This document shows positions 34,898 to 42,599 of a stretch of 64,000 nt of DNA, one piece after another. Location of the stretch: NCBI RefSeq assembly GCF_014651615.1, contig NZ_BMXF01000001.1, forward strand, positions 1,893,731-1,957,730, given 5' to 3'. Within the stretch, counting starts at the first letter, position 1, and each line of letters starts with the position of its first letter. The position numbers were made by a program, and so were the translations under genes. The notes beneath the pieces were generated by a model, which was not told the DNA's origin, ran no database searches, and was given only the letters and a program-made list of their open reading frames with translations. The stretch is from Persicitalea jodogahamensis (GTDB taxonomy: Bacteria; Bacteroidota; Bacteroidia; Cytophagales; Spirosomataceae).

Positions 34898-34923
34898 ACG
34901 GGCAGGGAAACGTCCCCACCCGT
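34898..34923 (-). terminator. Hairpin with T-run between SusD and ceramidase-like genes
   Basis: On the minus strand ACGGGTGGGGA and TCCCTGCCCGT form a stem (two central mismatches) around ACGT-like loop sequence, followed by TTTTTG. It sits within the presumed operon, so it may reduce readthrough from susCD into the enzyme genes. Confidence 0.6.
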
Positions 34924-34943
34924 TTAATCACTAACCTATCGAA

Positions 34944-36581
34944 TTACCAGGGTTTACCGGTTCCTTGAATGAGCCACGGTTTCGACCATGCGCTGTTCTT
35001 ATTGTCAGCTTGAGAATAGTTGGTGACTTCCAGTTTTTCCAGAGCCGCCATGGTGTTGGATTCGTTGAGATTCAACTCGTCCTGTGTGTAATAGAAGCGG
35101 ACGGGCAGGACAGAGCGCTTGGCCGCCGGGCCCGCTTTCAGTGCCGGTAGTCCGGTGCGGCGGAAGTCAAACCAGGATTCGGTGGCGGCAGTCCAGCTGG
35201 CGATCCACTTTTGCTCCATAATCTGGGCCAAAGTACCATCGTAAGCCACGCCTTTTTGAGCGATGTAGGTGGGGTACTTGTCGCCAACACCCCAGGTTTT
35301 CAGTGAGTTTTCAATGCCTTGTTCGTATTGGCTTTTAGCATCGGCGGTGATCCAGCCTTTCTGCGCGGCTTCGGCCAGGATGAAATGCACCTCAGCGGCG
35401 GAGATCAGCCTTGCTTTCAGCAGTGGTCCGGTGGCTTTCTTATAAATATCGTTCAAAAACGACGCGTGGGGGTTAAATGAGGTTTGACCAGGCGTCGGGT
35501 TGAGGTTATAGGCCGAGGGCAAAGCCGAGAAGCTTGGCGGCAGTCCTACGTACTCGGGATCGGTATCTATTTTTTCGGTACCTACTTTATCGGGGGAAAG
35601 AAGCCGCTTGCCATCCACAATTTTATCCGTTCCGGCGGGTAAAGTGGCGTCTACAACCAACGGTATCTGCACCTTATTGGCCCAAATCCCCAAACGCGGG
35701 TCACTCTTGGCTTGCAGGGATTCGACCAGCGTGGAAGCCATTTTTATGCGCCGATAGCTACTTCCGCTGGCGTCAAAGTCCGAGTTGGCGGGCCAGGCCG
35801 TATCGTTGCTGGTGCCGGGAAAACTCATCACGGCGTCCTCAGTGTTCTTGGTGATGATGGGGTACTTCGTCGCGTCTCCGAGTATTTTTGAAATTCCTGA
35901 CTTTGCCACGTCGGGCATCTTGGCCGAAATTCGCAGGTAGTATCGTAAAGCCAGTGAGTTGGCAAATTTCTGCCATCCCTTCGGGTCGCCTTTGAAATAC
36001 ACATCCACGTTATCTACGATGCCCTGGTACTCCCCCTTCGGCTTGGAAAGCAATGCATTGGCCTTCTCCAAATCGGCCAGCACACCATTGTAAATCGTTT
36101 CCTGATTATCGAAGGCGGGTGTGATGTTTTCGGCCCCGCCGATCTCGCCTTTCAGCGCGAAAGTGTAGGGGGCGTCGCCCCACAAATCGGTAATGAGGCC
36201 GAACAGGAAGGCTCGCATCACCAGCGAAACACCCTGGTGGAACTCAAAATTAGTTTCCACGGCGCGTTGGTACAGCAGGTCATTGTTACGCAGGATGTTG
36301 TAGTAGCCACCCCAGCTTTGGCTCGACCAGTCATAGTCGTTGTGGCCGCTCGACCAGGCGTCTTTTTGGGTGTGCTGCACCACCCCGGCGATGTCCCCGT
36401 AACCGAGATTTACGTAGGCTTTCCCTGTTTCGGTCAGCACGGTGGGCAGAATCAGGTTAGGATTTACCCGGTCGGAGTCGACACCGTTGGGGTTTTCGTT
36501 GAGTTCCGTCAGATCTTTGCAAGAGAAGAACGAGGTCAGCACAACGAGGAAAACGAGGTACTTTTTATTCGATAATTTCAT
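34944..36581 (-). CDS. SusD-like (SusD/RagB, type 2) lipoprotein
   Basis: Lipoprotein of 545 residues with lipobox VVLTSFFSC followed by KDLTELNENPNG. It belongs to the SusD-like group 2: LILPTVLTETGKAYVNLGYG, WGGYYNILRNNDLLYQRAVE, MRAFLFGLITDLWGDAPYT, RLISAAEVHFILAEAAQKGW and IASWTAATESWFDFRRTGLP. ATG 36581 is selected because it starts the signal peptide. It pairs with the SusC upstream; the 94-bp gap between the two is largely filled by inverted heptad arrays. Confidence 0.93.
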   Translation of the reverse strand: MKLSNKKYLVFLVVLTSFFSCKDLTELNENPNGVDSDRVNPNLILPTVLTETGKAYVNLGYGDIAGVVQHTQKDAWSSGHNDYDWSSQSWGGYYNILRNNDLLYQRAVETNFEFHQGVSLVMRAFLFGLITDLWGDAPYTFALKGEIGGAENITPAFDNQETIYNGVLADLEKANALLSKPKGEYQGIVDNVDVYFKGDPKGWQKFANSLALRYYLRISAKMPDVAKSGISKILGDATKYPIITKNTEDAVMSFPGTSNDTAWPANSDFDASGSSYRRIKMASTLVESLQAKSDPRLGIWANKVQIPLVVDATLPAGTDKIVDGKRLLSPDKVGTEKIDTDPEYVGLPPSFSALPSAYNLNPTPGQTSFNPHASFLNDIYKKATGPLLKARLISAAEVHFILAEAAQKGWITADAKSQYEQGIENSLKTWGVGDKYPTYIAQKGVAYDGTLAQIMEQKWIASWTAATESWFDFRRTGLPALKAGPAAKRSVLPVRFYYTQDELNLNESNTMAALEKLEVTNYSQADNKNSAWSKPWLIQGTGKPW

Positions 36582-36589
36582 GTCTGAAA

Positions 36590-36670
36590 GGATTTTGGAT
36601 TTTGGATACTGGATTTTGGACTTTCTGTGAGAAACAAAGCCCAAGATCCAATAGCCAACGTCCAGTATCT
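36590..36670. repeat. Five-plus-five inverted heptad arrays between susC and susD
   Basis: Plus-strand heptads 36590-36624: GGATTTT, GGATTTT, GGATACT, GGATTTT, GGACTTT. Minus-strand heptads over 36670-36636: AGATACT, GGACGTT, GGCTATT, GGATCTT, GGGCTTT. The units are related but not identical and the two arrays face each other. The block ends 8 bp before the SusD start codon and 5 bp after the SusC stop. Confidence 0.8.
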
Positions 36671-36675
36671 AAAAG

Positions 36676-39600
36676 TTAAAATGTCAAATTAAGCCGTACA
36701 CCCACGGGAATCACCCAGGGAATCACGTTGTAGCGCTCGATGCCCTGCTTGAACTGCGTTCCGGCTTGTGCACCCGATTCTTGCTGGAAGGCCATTTCGG
36801 GATCGATGCCGATTTTGGCTTTGGTCCAGAGAATGATGTTCCGGCTGTAAACCGAGACGCTGGCGTTCTGCATTTTCAACTTTTTGGTAAAAGCGGGCGG
36901 CAGATTGTAAGCCAGCGAGACTTCCCGCAGCTTGATGAAGTCCGCATCGAAAGTAGCGGCGCGGGTAAAGCTCCACGGGTAGTTGTCGCCGTAGGGAATG
37001 TATTTTGTGTCGGGGCCGCCGAGGTTCTCGGTATAGCCGATGATCTCGCCCTCAGCGTTATACTGGGCAATCACGCCCGGATTGAACACCGCGTAGTCGT
37101 AGGTGTTGCCACCATAGCTGAACGGGAACCCGCCGTACTCTGCCGTGGGACCGCCCACAATGTTGAACTTTCCGTTTTGGTTGACTCTGATCAATTCATC
37201 TTCATTTGCTTTCAGGTAGTTGACCAAAGCATCGCCCGACAGACCATTAGGATTAATGAGGTTATCGAGGAAGCGTTGTGATTTCAAATCCGACTCGCCG
37301 TAGCGGTAGGTTTGTGAAACGAAATCGCCGCCCTTACGCCAGTCAAAGGACATATTCAGGCTGAACGCCTTGTAGCTGAGCGACACCTGTCCACCCAGAA
37401 TAAAGTCGGGGTTGAAGTTGCCAATTTTGTTGCGGGTGTTCGAGGCACTGATATCCTGCCATGAGCCATTATCGTCCAGAATCGGATAGCCGAAGTAGGG
37501 CGAACTCTTATCCGTAACAGTCACCATCTCGGCGTCGTAGATGTCGCCGATTTCGTCGCCTACGTAGGTCCAGGCGCCGCCTTTGGCGTCGGTCCAGAGG
37601 GTGTAAAACGGCAGGTTGTCGGCCAGTTCCACGATCCGGGTGCGGTTGCGCGTCAGGTTAGCGTTAACGTCCAGCCGCCAGCCGTTCCTGTCGATGGGCG
37701 TGCCGCCCAGGGCCAGTTCGATGCCTTTGCTACGAAGCAGCCCCGCATTGATATTCTTGGTCGAGAAACCCGTTGAAGGCGATAGCCGCGTGGGGATAAT
37801 CTGGTTGCGGTTTTCCACCATATAGTAGGTAGCTGCCAGGCGCAGGCGATTGCGGAACAAAGCCGCATCCACCCCAAATTCGTAAGAAGTCGCAATTTCG
37901 GGCTTCAGATCGGGTAGCAGAATATTGCCCGACTTGGACAGCCGCGTGATGCCGCCCCAGGCCTCTGCGTTGCCTAAGGTGTTCAGCAGGGCGTAAGGTT
38001 GGGTGTCGTTACCCACCTGTGCCACGCCGCCGCGTAGTTTCAGCAGACTGAGGGTGTTGGACGAAGGCAGCATTTCGCTGACCAGCACGCTCAGCGACGC
38101 CGAGGGATAGAAGTAGGAGCGGTTTGCCTTGGGCAAAGTGCTTGACCAGTCGTTCCGGGCGGTCACGTCCAGAAATACCATGTCTTTATACCCAAAGTTA
38201 GCCAAGCCATACACGCTGTAGATGGCGCGTTGGCTCTGGTAGCTGCTGTATTGTATATCGGTCTGTGCGATATTGCCCAGCGTGAAAAGCCCCGGAATGA
38301 CCAGCCCCGTCCGTTCGCGACTGGCGGTGCTTGCGTTAGAGGAAGTCTGATAGCGGATGTTTCCCCCGCCCGAAACCGAAAGGCTGAAATCGTTGAAATC
38401 CTTTGCGTAAGTGGCCAGCACGTCGGTATTGCGCTCAAACTGCTGAATGTCGATAATGCCGTATCCCCCGCGCGGCTCAAGAGTATAGCTGTTGCCAATC
38501 TTAGTTTCACGTTGCTCGTTATACGTATCTAGCGAGAAGCGACCCATCACGCTGAACTCCGGCGTAATCTGCCAGTCAGCCTTCATGTTGCCATATACCC
38601 GGTCGCGCACGAAGCTGTTGTTGACCTCGTAGGCTAGGAAATAAGGATTGTTAAAATTACCGGCTGACTGCGAAAGTTGCTGAATGCCTTCCTGCCCAGG
38701 GATCCAATAATTCTCCATGTCACGGATGTCGATGTGTGGCGACACGGCGTAGGCCCATTGCATAGGGTTACTGCCCCGGTTGCCCGCCGGACGATTGTTC
38801 GAGTTGCTGCGGCTCACGTTGACGACGGTGCTCAACTGCAATTTATTGCTCAGTTTTAACGTCGAGTTTAGTCCCAGGTTGTTTTTGAACAAATCAGAAT
38901 TCGGGATGATGCCCCGGTTCTGCATATTGGAGTACGAAAGGCGATAGGTGACAAGGTCGCTGTTGTTGGAAACGGATACACCGTTGGTTGTCGTGATGCC
39001 CGTCTGCACGAAGTTGCGCACGTTGTTGGGGTGCGACACCAGCTCAGTCGGGATGGGTTTGCCGTCAGCTCCGATCGGGCTGTTCCACTGAATGGCTTTG
39101 TAGCCCTTGTCCAACTCTGGCCCCACTCCTCCGGCGGAGCCTTCGTCGATTAGTAGTACCCCGCCCGGATACGGGTTGTTGTCGGGTGTGAAAGGTAGAA
39201 TACCTGTAGCGAACTTGGAGTGCATATCCAAAAACTTGTACGGCTTTTCCAAAACTGTATTCGATGAGATATTAACCGTCATTTTCTTGGCACTCGATCC
39301 ACTCTTGGTTGTGATGATTACCACGCCGTTACCCGCCCGCGAACCGTAAAGTGCGGCGGCGCTCGGCCCTTTCAGGATCGAAACGTTTTCGATGTCGTTG
39401 GGATTGAGGTCGGCGATGGCGTTACCATAATCCACCTTGTTATCGCGGCCCACCTGGCTAATGTTGTTCAGCGAGTTGGTGATAGGTATACCGTCCACCA
39501 CGAACAGCGGTTGGTTGTCGTTGCTGAGCGAAGTCGCTCCGCGAATCACCATGCTCACCGAGGAGCCTGCGCCGCCCGTGGAGCTTATCGAAACACCTGC

Positions 39601-40092
39601 TACGCGCCCTGCGAGGCCGTTCAGCACATTTTCCTGAGCCACGCGGCTGAGGTCATTGCCGTCCACCTTGCCCACCGAGTAGCCCAGGGAGCGTTCGTCG
39701 CGCTTAATGCCCAGGGCCGTCACCACGACTTCCTGCAGGTTTTCGGAGCTTTCGGACAGTGATACGTTGATCACGCTGCGGTTGCCCACCGCTACCTCCT
39801 GAGATTCGTAGCCGATAAAAGAAAAGACCAGCGTAGCTCCATTATCGGGTACTGATAGCGAAAAACTACCCGAAGCATCCGTGGAAGTACCCGTTTGTGT
39901 ACCTTTTAATACAATGTTGACTCCCGCAAGCGTGGAGCCGTCGGCTTGCGAAGTGACCGTACCGCTGACGGTACGGATGGTGGAGGATGCCGTCGCGAGG
40001 GGAGGGCCCGCCAGGGTCACCGACACGCTGAGCGCCAGCAGCAGAGCGGTCGCCAACCCGGCCCTTAGATGGAGAAGTAATCCTGTTTTCAT
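36676..40092 (-). CDS. SusC/RagA-family TonB-dependent transporter (third)
   Basis: Protein of 1138 residues: long signal region ~1-36, carboxypeptidase-regulatory-like domain ~41-112 (RTVSGTVTSQADGSTLAGVN), plug ~120-245 (LQEVVVTALGIKRDERSLGY; RVAGVSISSTGGAGSSVSMV; VSILKGPSAAALYGSRAGNG), and barrel ending VRLNLTF. No STN signalling domain is present before the regulatory-like domain, so it is not built to signal to an anti-sigma factor, although a sigma/FecR-like pair is encoded just upstream. Confidence 0.95.
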   Translation of the reverse strand: MKTGLLLHLRAGLATALLLALSVSVTLAGPPLATASSTIRTVSGTVTSQADGSTLAGVNIVLKGTQTGTSTDASGSFSLSVPDNGATLVFSFIGYESQEVAVGNRSVINVSLSESSENLQEVVVTALGIKRDERSLGYSVGKVDGNDLSRVAQENVLNGLAGRVAGVSISSTGGAGSSVSMVIRGATSLSNDNQPLFVVDGIPITNSLNNISQVGRDNKVDYGNAIADLNPNDIENVSILKGPSAAALYGSRAGNGVVIITTKSGSSAKKMTVNISSNTVLEKPYKFLDMHSKFATGILPFTPDNNPYPGGVLLIDEGSAGGVGPELDKGYKAIQWNSPIGADGKPIPTELVSHPNNVRNFVQTGITTTNGVSVSNNSDLVTYRLSYSNMQNRGIIPNSDLFKNNLGLNSTLKLSNKLQLSTVVNVSRSNSNNRPAGNRGSNPMQWAYAVSPHIDIRDMENYWIPGQEGIQQLSQSAGNFNNPYFLAYEVNNSFVRDRVYGNMKADWQITPEFSVMGRFSLDTYNEQRETKIGNSYTLEPRGGYGIIDIQQFERNTDVLATYAKDFNDFSLSVSGGGNIRYQTSSNASTASRERTGLVIPGLFTLGNIAQTDIQYSSYQSQRAIYSVYGLANFGYKDMVFLDVTARNDWSSTLPKANRSYFYPSASLSVLVSEMLPSSNTLSLLKLRGGVAQVGNDTQPYALLNTLGNAEAWGGITRLSKSGNILLPDLKPEIATSYEFGVDAALFRNRLRLAATYYMVENRNQIIPTRLSPSTGFSTKNINAGLLRSKGIELALGGTPIDRNGWRLDVNANLTRNRTRIVELADNLPFYTLWTDAKGGAWTYVGDEIGDIYDAEMVTVTDKSSPYFGYPILDDNGSWQDISASNTRNKIGNFNPDFILGGQVSLSYKAFSLNMSFDWRKGGDFVSQTYRYGESDLKSQRFLDNLINPNGLSGDALVNYLKANEDELIRVNQNGKFNIVGGPTAEYGGFPFSYGGNTYDYAVFNPGVIAQYNAEGEIIGYTENLGGPDTKYIPYGDNYPWSFTRAATFDADFIKLREVSLAYNLPPAFTKKLKMQNASVSVYSRNIILWTKAKIGIDPEMAFQQESGAQAGTQFKQGIERYNVIPWVIPVGVRLNLTF

Positions 40093-40120
40093 AGCATTCG
40101 ATTGGTTTGAGTGTGAAAAA

Positions 40121-40294
40121 TTATTCTTGATCCTTGGTAAGCAATCCGTAAAAATATTTTTCCAATATGACCGAGTACTCTGCGGTCATTTCCTGCTGTC
40201 CGATGTTTGCGAGGAGTTCGTTCAATTCCTCTTCCGACAGAGCGTTTCTGACTAGCTTTTCAATCAATTGAATAGCTCTATCATGCGAGGGCAT
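40121..40294 (-). CDS. 57-residue FecR-like anti-sigma N-terminal domain (truncated)
   Basis: ATG 40294-40292 to TAA 40123-40121 encodes MPSHDRAIQLIEKLVRNALS, then EEELNELLANIGQQEMTAEY and ILEKYFYGLLTKDQE. The HDRAIQLIEKxxxxxLSEEELNEL pattern is that of the cytoplasmic sigma-binding helices of Bacteroidota FecR proteins. A complete FecR has a membrane helix and periplasmic domain, more than 300 residues; only 28 bp separate this stop from the susC start, so the rest is deleted rather than frameshifted. It lies between the sigma gene and susC, the normal fecR position. It might still bind sigma as a small soluble protein. Confidence 0.6.
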   Translation of the reverse strand: MPSHDRAIQLIEKLVRNALSEEELNELLANIGQQEMTAEYSVILEKYFYGLLTKDQE

Positions 40295-40424
40295 CCGTTC
40301 TAATTTGCTGGTTTACACATAATACTGACCAGCTGATCAATCGGACTATCCGGGCTATATTTTCTTTATGTTAATTTTTGGCGAGCCGATACGAAGCCAC
40401 GACGAAGTTTGGGCGTATCGAAGA

Positions 40425-40462
40425 CAACTGACACCGATGGGCGGGGCCACCGTTGTCAGTTG
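40425..40462. repeat. Inverted repeat downstream of the ECF sigma gene
   Basis: CAACTGACA (40425-40433) and TGTCAGTTG (40454-40462) are perfectly complementary, with an inner TGG/CCA pairing. It lies in the 273-bp gap between the sigma gene and the FecR-like ORF; it could be a terminator or an RNA processing site. No gene is seen in the rest of that gap. Confidence 0.4.
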
Positions 40463-40567
40463 CTTTCTTCAGGGGCTCAGATGGAGGGACGGGTTTAATA
40501 GAAGTATAAAGTCAAAGTCGCGATAACTCTGAAAGTACCTTGCAGTACTCGGGGATGTACCCTGAAT

Positions 40568-41107
40568 TCACGCAAACGCCACCGAAAACTGGTCACGCAG
40601 GATCTGCCGCGCTTTGACGAGTTGGTTTTTGACGGTGTTTTTGGAAATATGCATCAATTCGGCGATTTCCTGATAGGATTTTCCTTCGTAGACATTGAGC
40701 AAAAGTACCTGCTGGCGCTTCTCCGACAAGTTGCCGACAACCTCGTCCAGCAGTTGGAATTGCTCATGCTTATCCTCCGATTCTTCAGGTAGTTGGTGAG
40801 TCATCTGCTGAAGGTACTGCTCCCGCAACCTGCGGTCCTTCTCCATGCGCTTGAAGTGATCGAACGCGTAGTTTCGCAGGCAGGTAAATAAATAGGAGTT
40901 GAAATTCAGGGCGGGATTGATCTGCTCTTTTCTTTCCCAGATTTTCAGAAACACCTCGTGCAGTACGTTCTCGGCCTCGGCCTCGTCTTTGAGAAGCGTG
41001 ATACAAAACCGTAACGCGGGCTTTCGGTAGAACTGGTAAAGTGTGCCGAATGCGCTGCGGTTGCCGTCGATGATCTTTTGGAGGAGGAGGGCGTCTGGCT
41101 GAGTCAT
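40568..41107 (-). CDS. FecI-type ECF RNA polymerase sigma factor
   Basis: Sigma factor of 179 residues. Region 2: GTLYQFYRKPALRFCITLLK, LHEVFLKIWERKEQI and SYLFTCLRNYAFDHFKRMEK. Region 4: LSEKRQQVLLLNVYEGKSYQ then EIAELMHISKNTVKNQLVKA (HTH). It belongs to the Bacteroidota family that drives SusCD operons. ATG 41107-41105 is chosen since the longer frame adds 20 unlike residues. It is divergent from the sialidase-like gene and upstream of the FecR remnant and susC. Confidence 0.93.
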   Translation of the reverse strand: MTQPDALLLQKIIDGNRSAFGTLYQFYRKPALRFCITLLKDEAEAENVLHEVFLKIWERKEQINPALNFNSYLFTCLRNYAFDHFKRMEKDRRLREQYLQQMTHQLPEESEDKHEQFQLLDEVVGNLSEKRQQVLLLNVYEGKSYQEIAELMHISKNTVKNQLVKARQILRDQFSVAFA

Positions 41108-41292
41108 GTCAAGGGAGGTTTTATTGACGATAGGTTTCAGGAACAGTAGGATAGAACAGTGAATCATCCAACCATTTTACGTTTAGGAACCTAAATTTAC
41201 CGGTTTCCAAAACAAGCTACGTCGCATTTTGCGTTAATCTATCCTCGTTTTGCGCAAATCGCCAATTTCATAATGTCAGCGTAATTTACGGC

Positions 41293-41321
41293 TTGTCCAT
41301 ATTGCCAATTTGTTAAATTTC
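41293..41321 (+). promoter_or_regulatory. Candidate promoter for the sialidase-like gene
   Basis: TTG (41293-41295), 18 nt, TAAATTTC (41314-41321), one base off the Bacteroidota TAnnTTTG box. It would give a leader of about 50 nt. Upstream, TTTTGCG is repeated in direct orientation at about 41228 and 41249 within the sigma/sialidase divergent region (41108-41378), a possible regulator site. Confidence 0.4.
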
Positions 41322-41378
41322 AGATAGCCCAAATTCTCTTGTCGGGAGTAATCATTGCGGAAATTGAGCCAAAACTTC

Positions 41379-42575
41379 ATGCATATCAAAATCATCCTTC
41401 TATTTGCGCTGACGGTCACGCTGGGCATTACCTCCCGCGGGCAGACCTCCCTGCCACTCACTCCTAAAATTTCCGAAGTACTGATTTTCCCCCCGCAGGA
41501 AGACCACACCCATGGCAGCAGCCTGGTGGAATTGCCAAACGGCGATCAGCTCGCGGCCTGGTTTCAGGGCAGTGGCGAAAGGTCTGCCGATGATGTGCGG
41601 ATCATGGGGGCGCGGCTGAAAAAAGGCTCGAAGCAGTGGTCTGCGCCCTTCCTGATGGCTGACACGCCCCATCTTCCGGACTGCAATCCGGTACTTTTCC
41701 TGAATCACGAAAAAAAGTTGTTTCTGGTGTGGATTGCGGTGCAGGCCAACCGCTGGGAACAATCGATCCTGCGGCTGCGTACCTCGACGGAATACAATAA
41801 GGACGGAGCGCCCGTCTGGAACTGGCAGGACAATATCCTGCTCAAACCCGACGAATCGTTTGCCGCAGAAGTGAAGAATAAACTGAAATCTCTGCCCGAA
41901 CTACCGCGCGGCTGGGCCGAGTATGCCCCGCGCTACGATGCTATGATTGCCGATGCGGCAGCCGATCCCACCAAGCGTAGTACGGGCTGGATGACCCGGA
42001 TCAAGCCGTTGTTGCTGGGAGACCGGAAGATTGTCCTGCCGCTGTATTCTGACGGTTTTAACTTTTCGCTCATGGCGATTTCGAACGACGATGGAACTAC
42101 CTGGCTACCCAGCCTGCCGCTCGTGGGGCGCGGGCCCATCCAGCCTGCCCTGGCCCAAAAGAAAAACGGGAACCTGGTCGCTTACCTCCGCGACAGCGGC
42201 GACTGGCCCACAAGGGTGCAGGTGAGCGAATCGGAGGATGGTGGGCAAAGCTGGTCGGCGGCGACTAAAACAGACATTCCGAACACGGCAAGCGTGGCGT
42301 TGCTGACGCTGCGTGACGGCAGCTGGGCATTTGTGGGAAACGATGTCGTGGACGGCCGGTATCGGCTGGCCCTGTTTCTGTCCGACGATGAAGGCCAGTC
42401 GTGGAAGTGGAAAACCTATCTGGAAAACGAACCAAAGGACCAGGGTAGTTTCTCCTACCCCTGCCTGACGCAGGGCACCGACGGGCTGCTGCGGATAACT
42501 TATTCGTACAGCCGGGATGGAAAACGGGAGACGATCAAGTACGTGGTGGTCGACCCAAAGGAAATGAAGAAGTAA
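41379..42575 (+). CDS. Secreted sialidase-family (BNR-repeat) protein
   Basis: Protein of 398 residues with signal peptide MHIKIILLFALTVTLGITSRGQ. It is a six-bladed propeller of the BNR_2/exo-sialidase type, with Asp-box-like repeats SNDDGTTW, SEDGGQSW and SDDEGQSW. HTHGSSLVELPNGDQLAAWF and DCNPVLFLNHEKKLFLVWIA match the family opening. Members act on sialic-acid or other acidic-sugar glycosides, or only bind; the catalytic residues could not be verified. ATG 41379 starts the signal peptide. The next gene follows after 24 bp. Confidence 0.82.
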   Translation: MHIKIILLFALTVTLGITSRGQTSLPLTPKISEVLIFPPQEDHTHGSSLVELPNGDQLAAWFQGSGERSADDVRIMGARLKKGSKQWSAPFLMADTPHLPDCNPVLFLNHEKKLFLVWIAVQANRWEQSILRLRTSTEYNKDGAPVWNWQDNILLKPDESFAAEVKNKLKSLPELPRGWAEYAPRYDAMIADAAADPTKRSTGWMTRIKPLLLGDRKIVLPLYSDGFNFSLMAISNDDGTTWLPSLPLVGRGPIQPALAQKKNGNLVAYLRDSGDWPTRVQVSESEDGGQSWSAATKTDIPNTASVALLTLRDGSWAFVGNDVVDGRYRLALFLSDDEGQSWKWKTYLENEPKDQGSFSYPCLTQGTDGLLRITYSYSRDGKRETIKYVVVDPKEMKK

Positions 42576-42599
42576 AACCCCAAAATTCAATCGATTCGC

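Noticed and set aside
40093-40120. Continuation of the FecR-like gene by frameshift
   Set aside because: Only 28 bp lie between its stop and the susC start, so no frame could hold the missing membrane and periplasmic domains.
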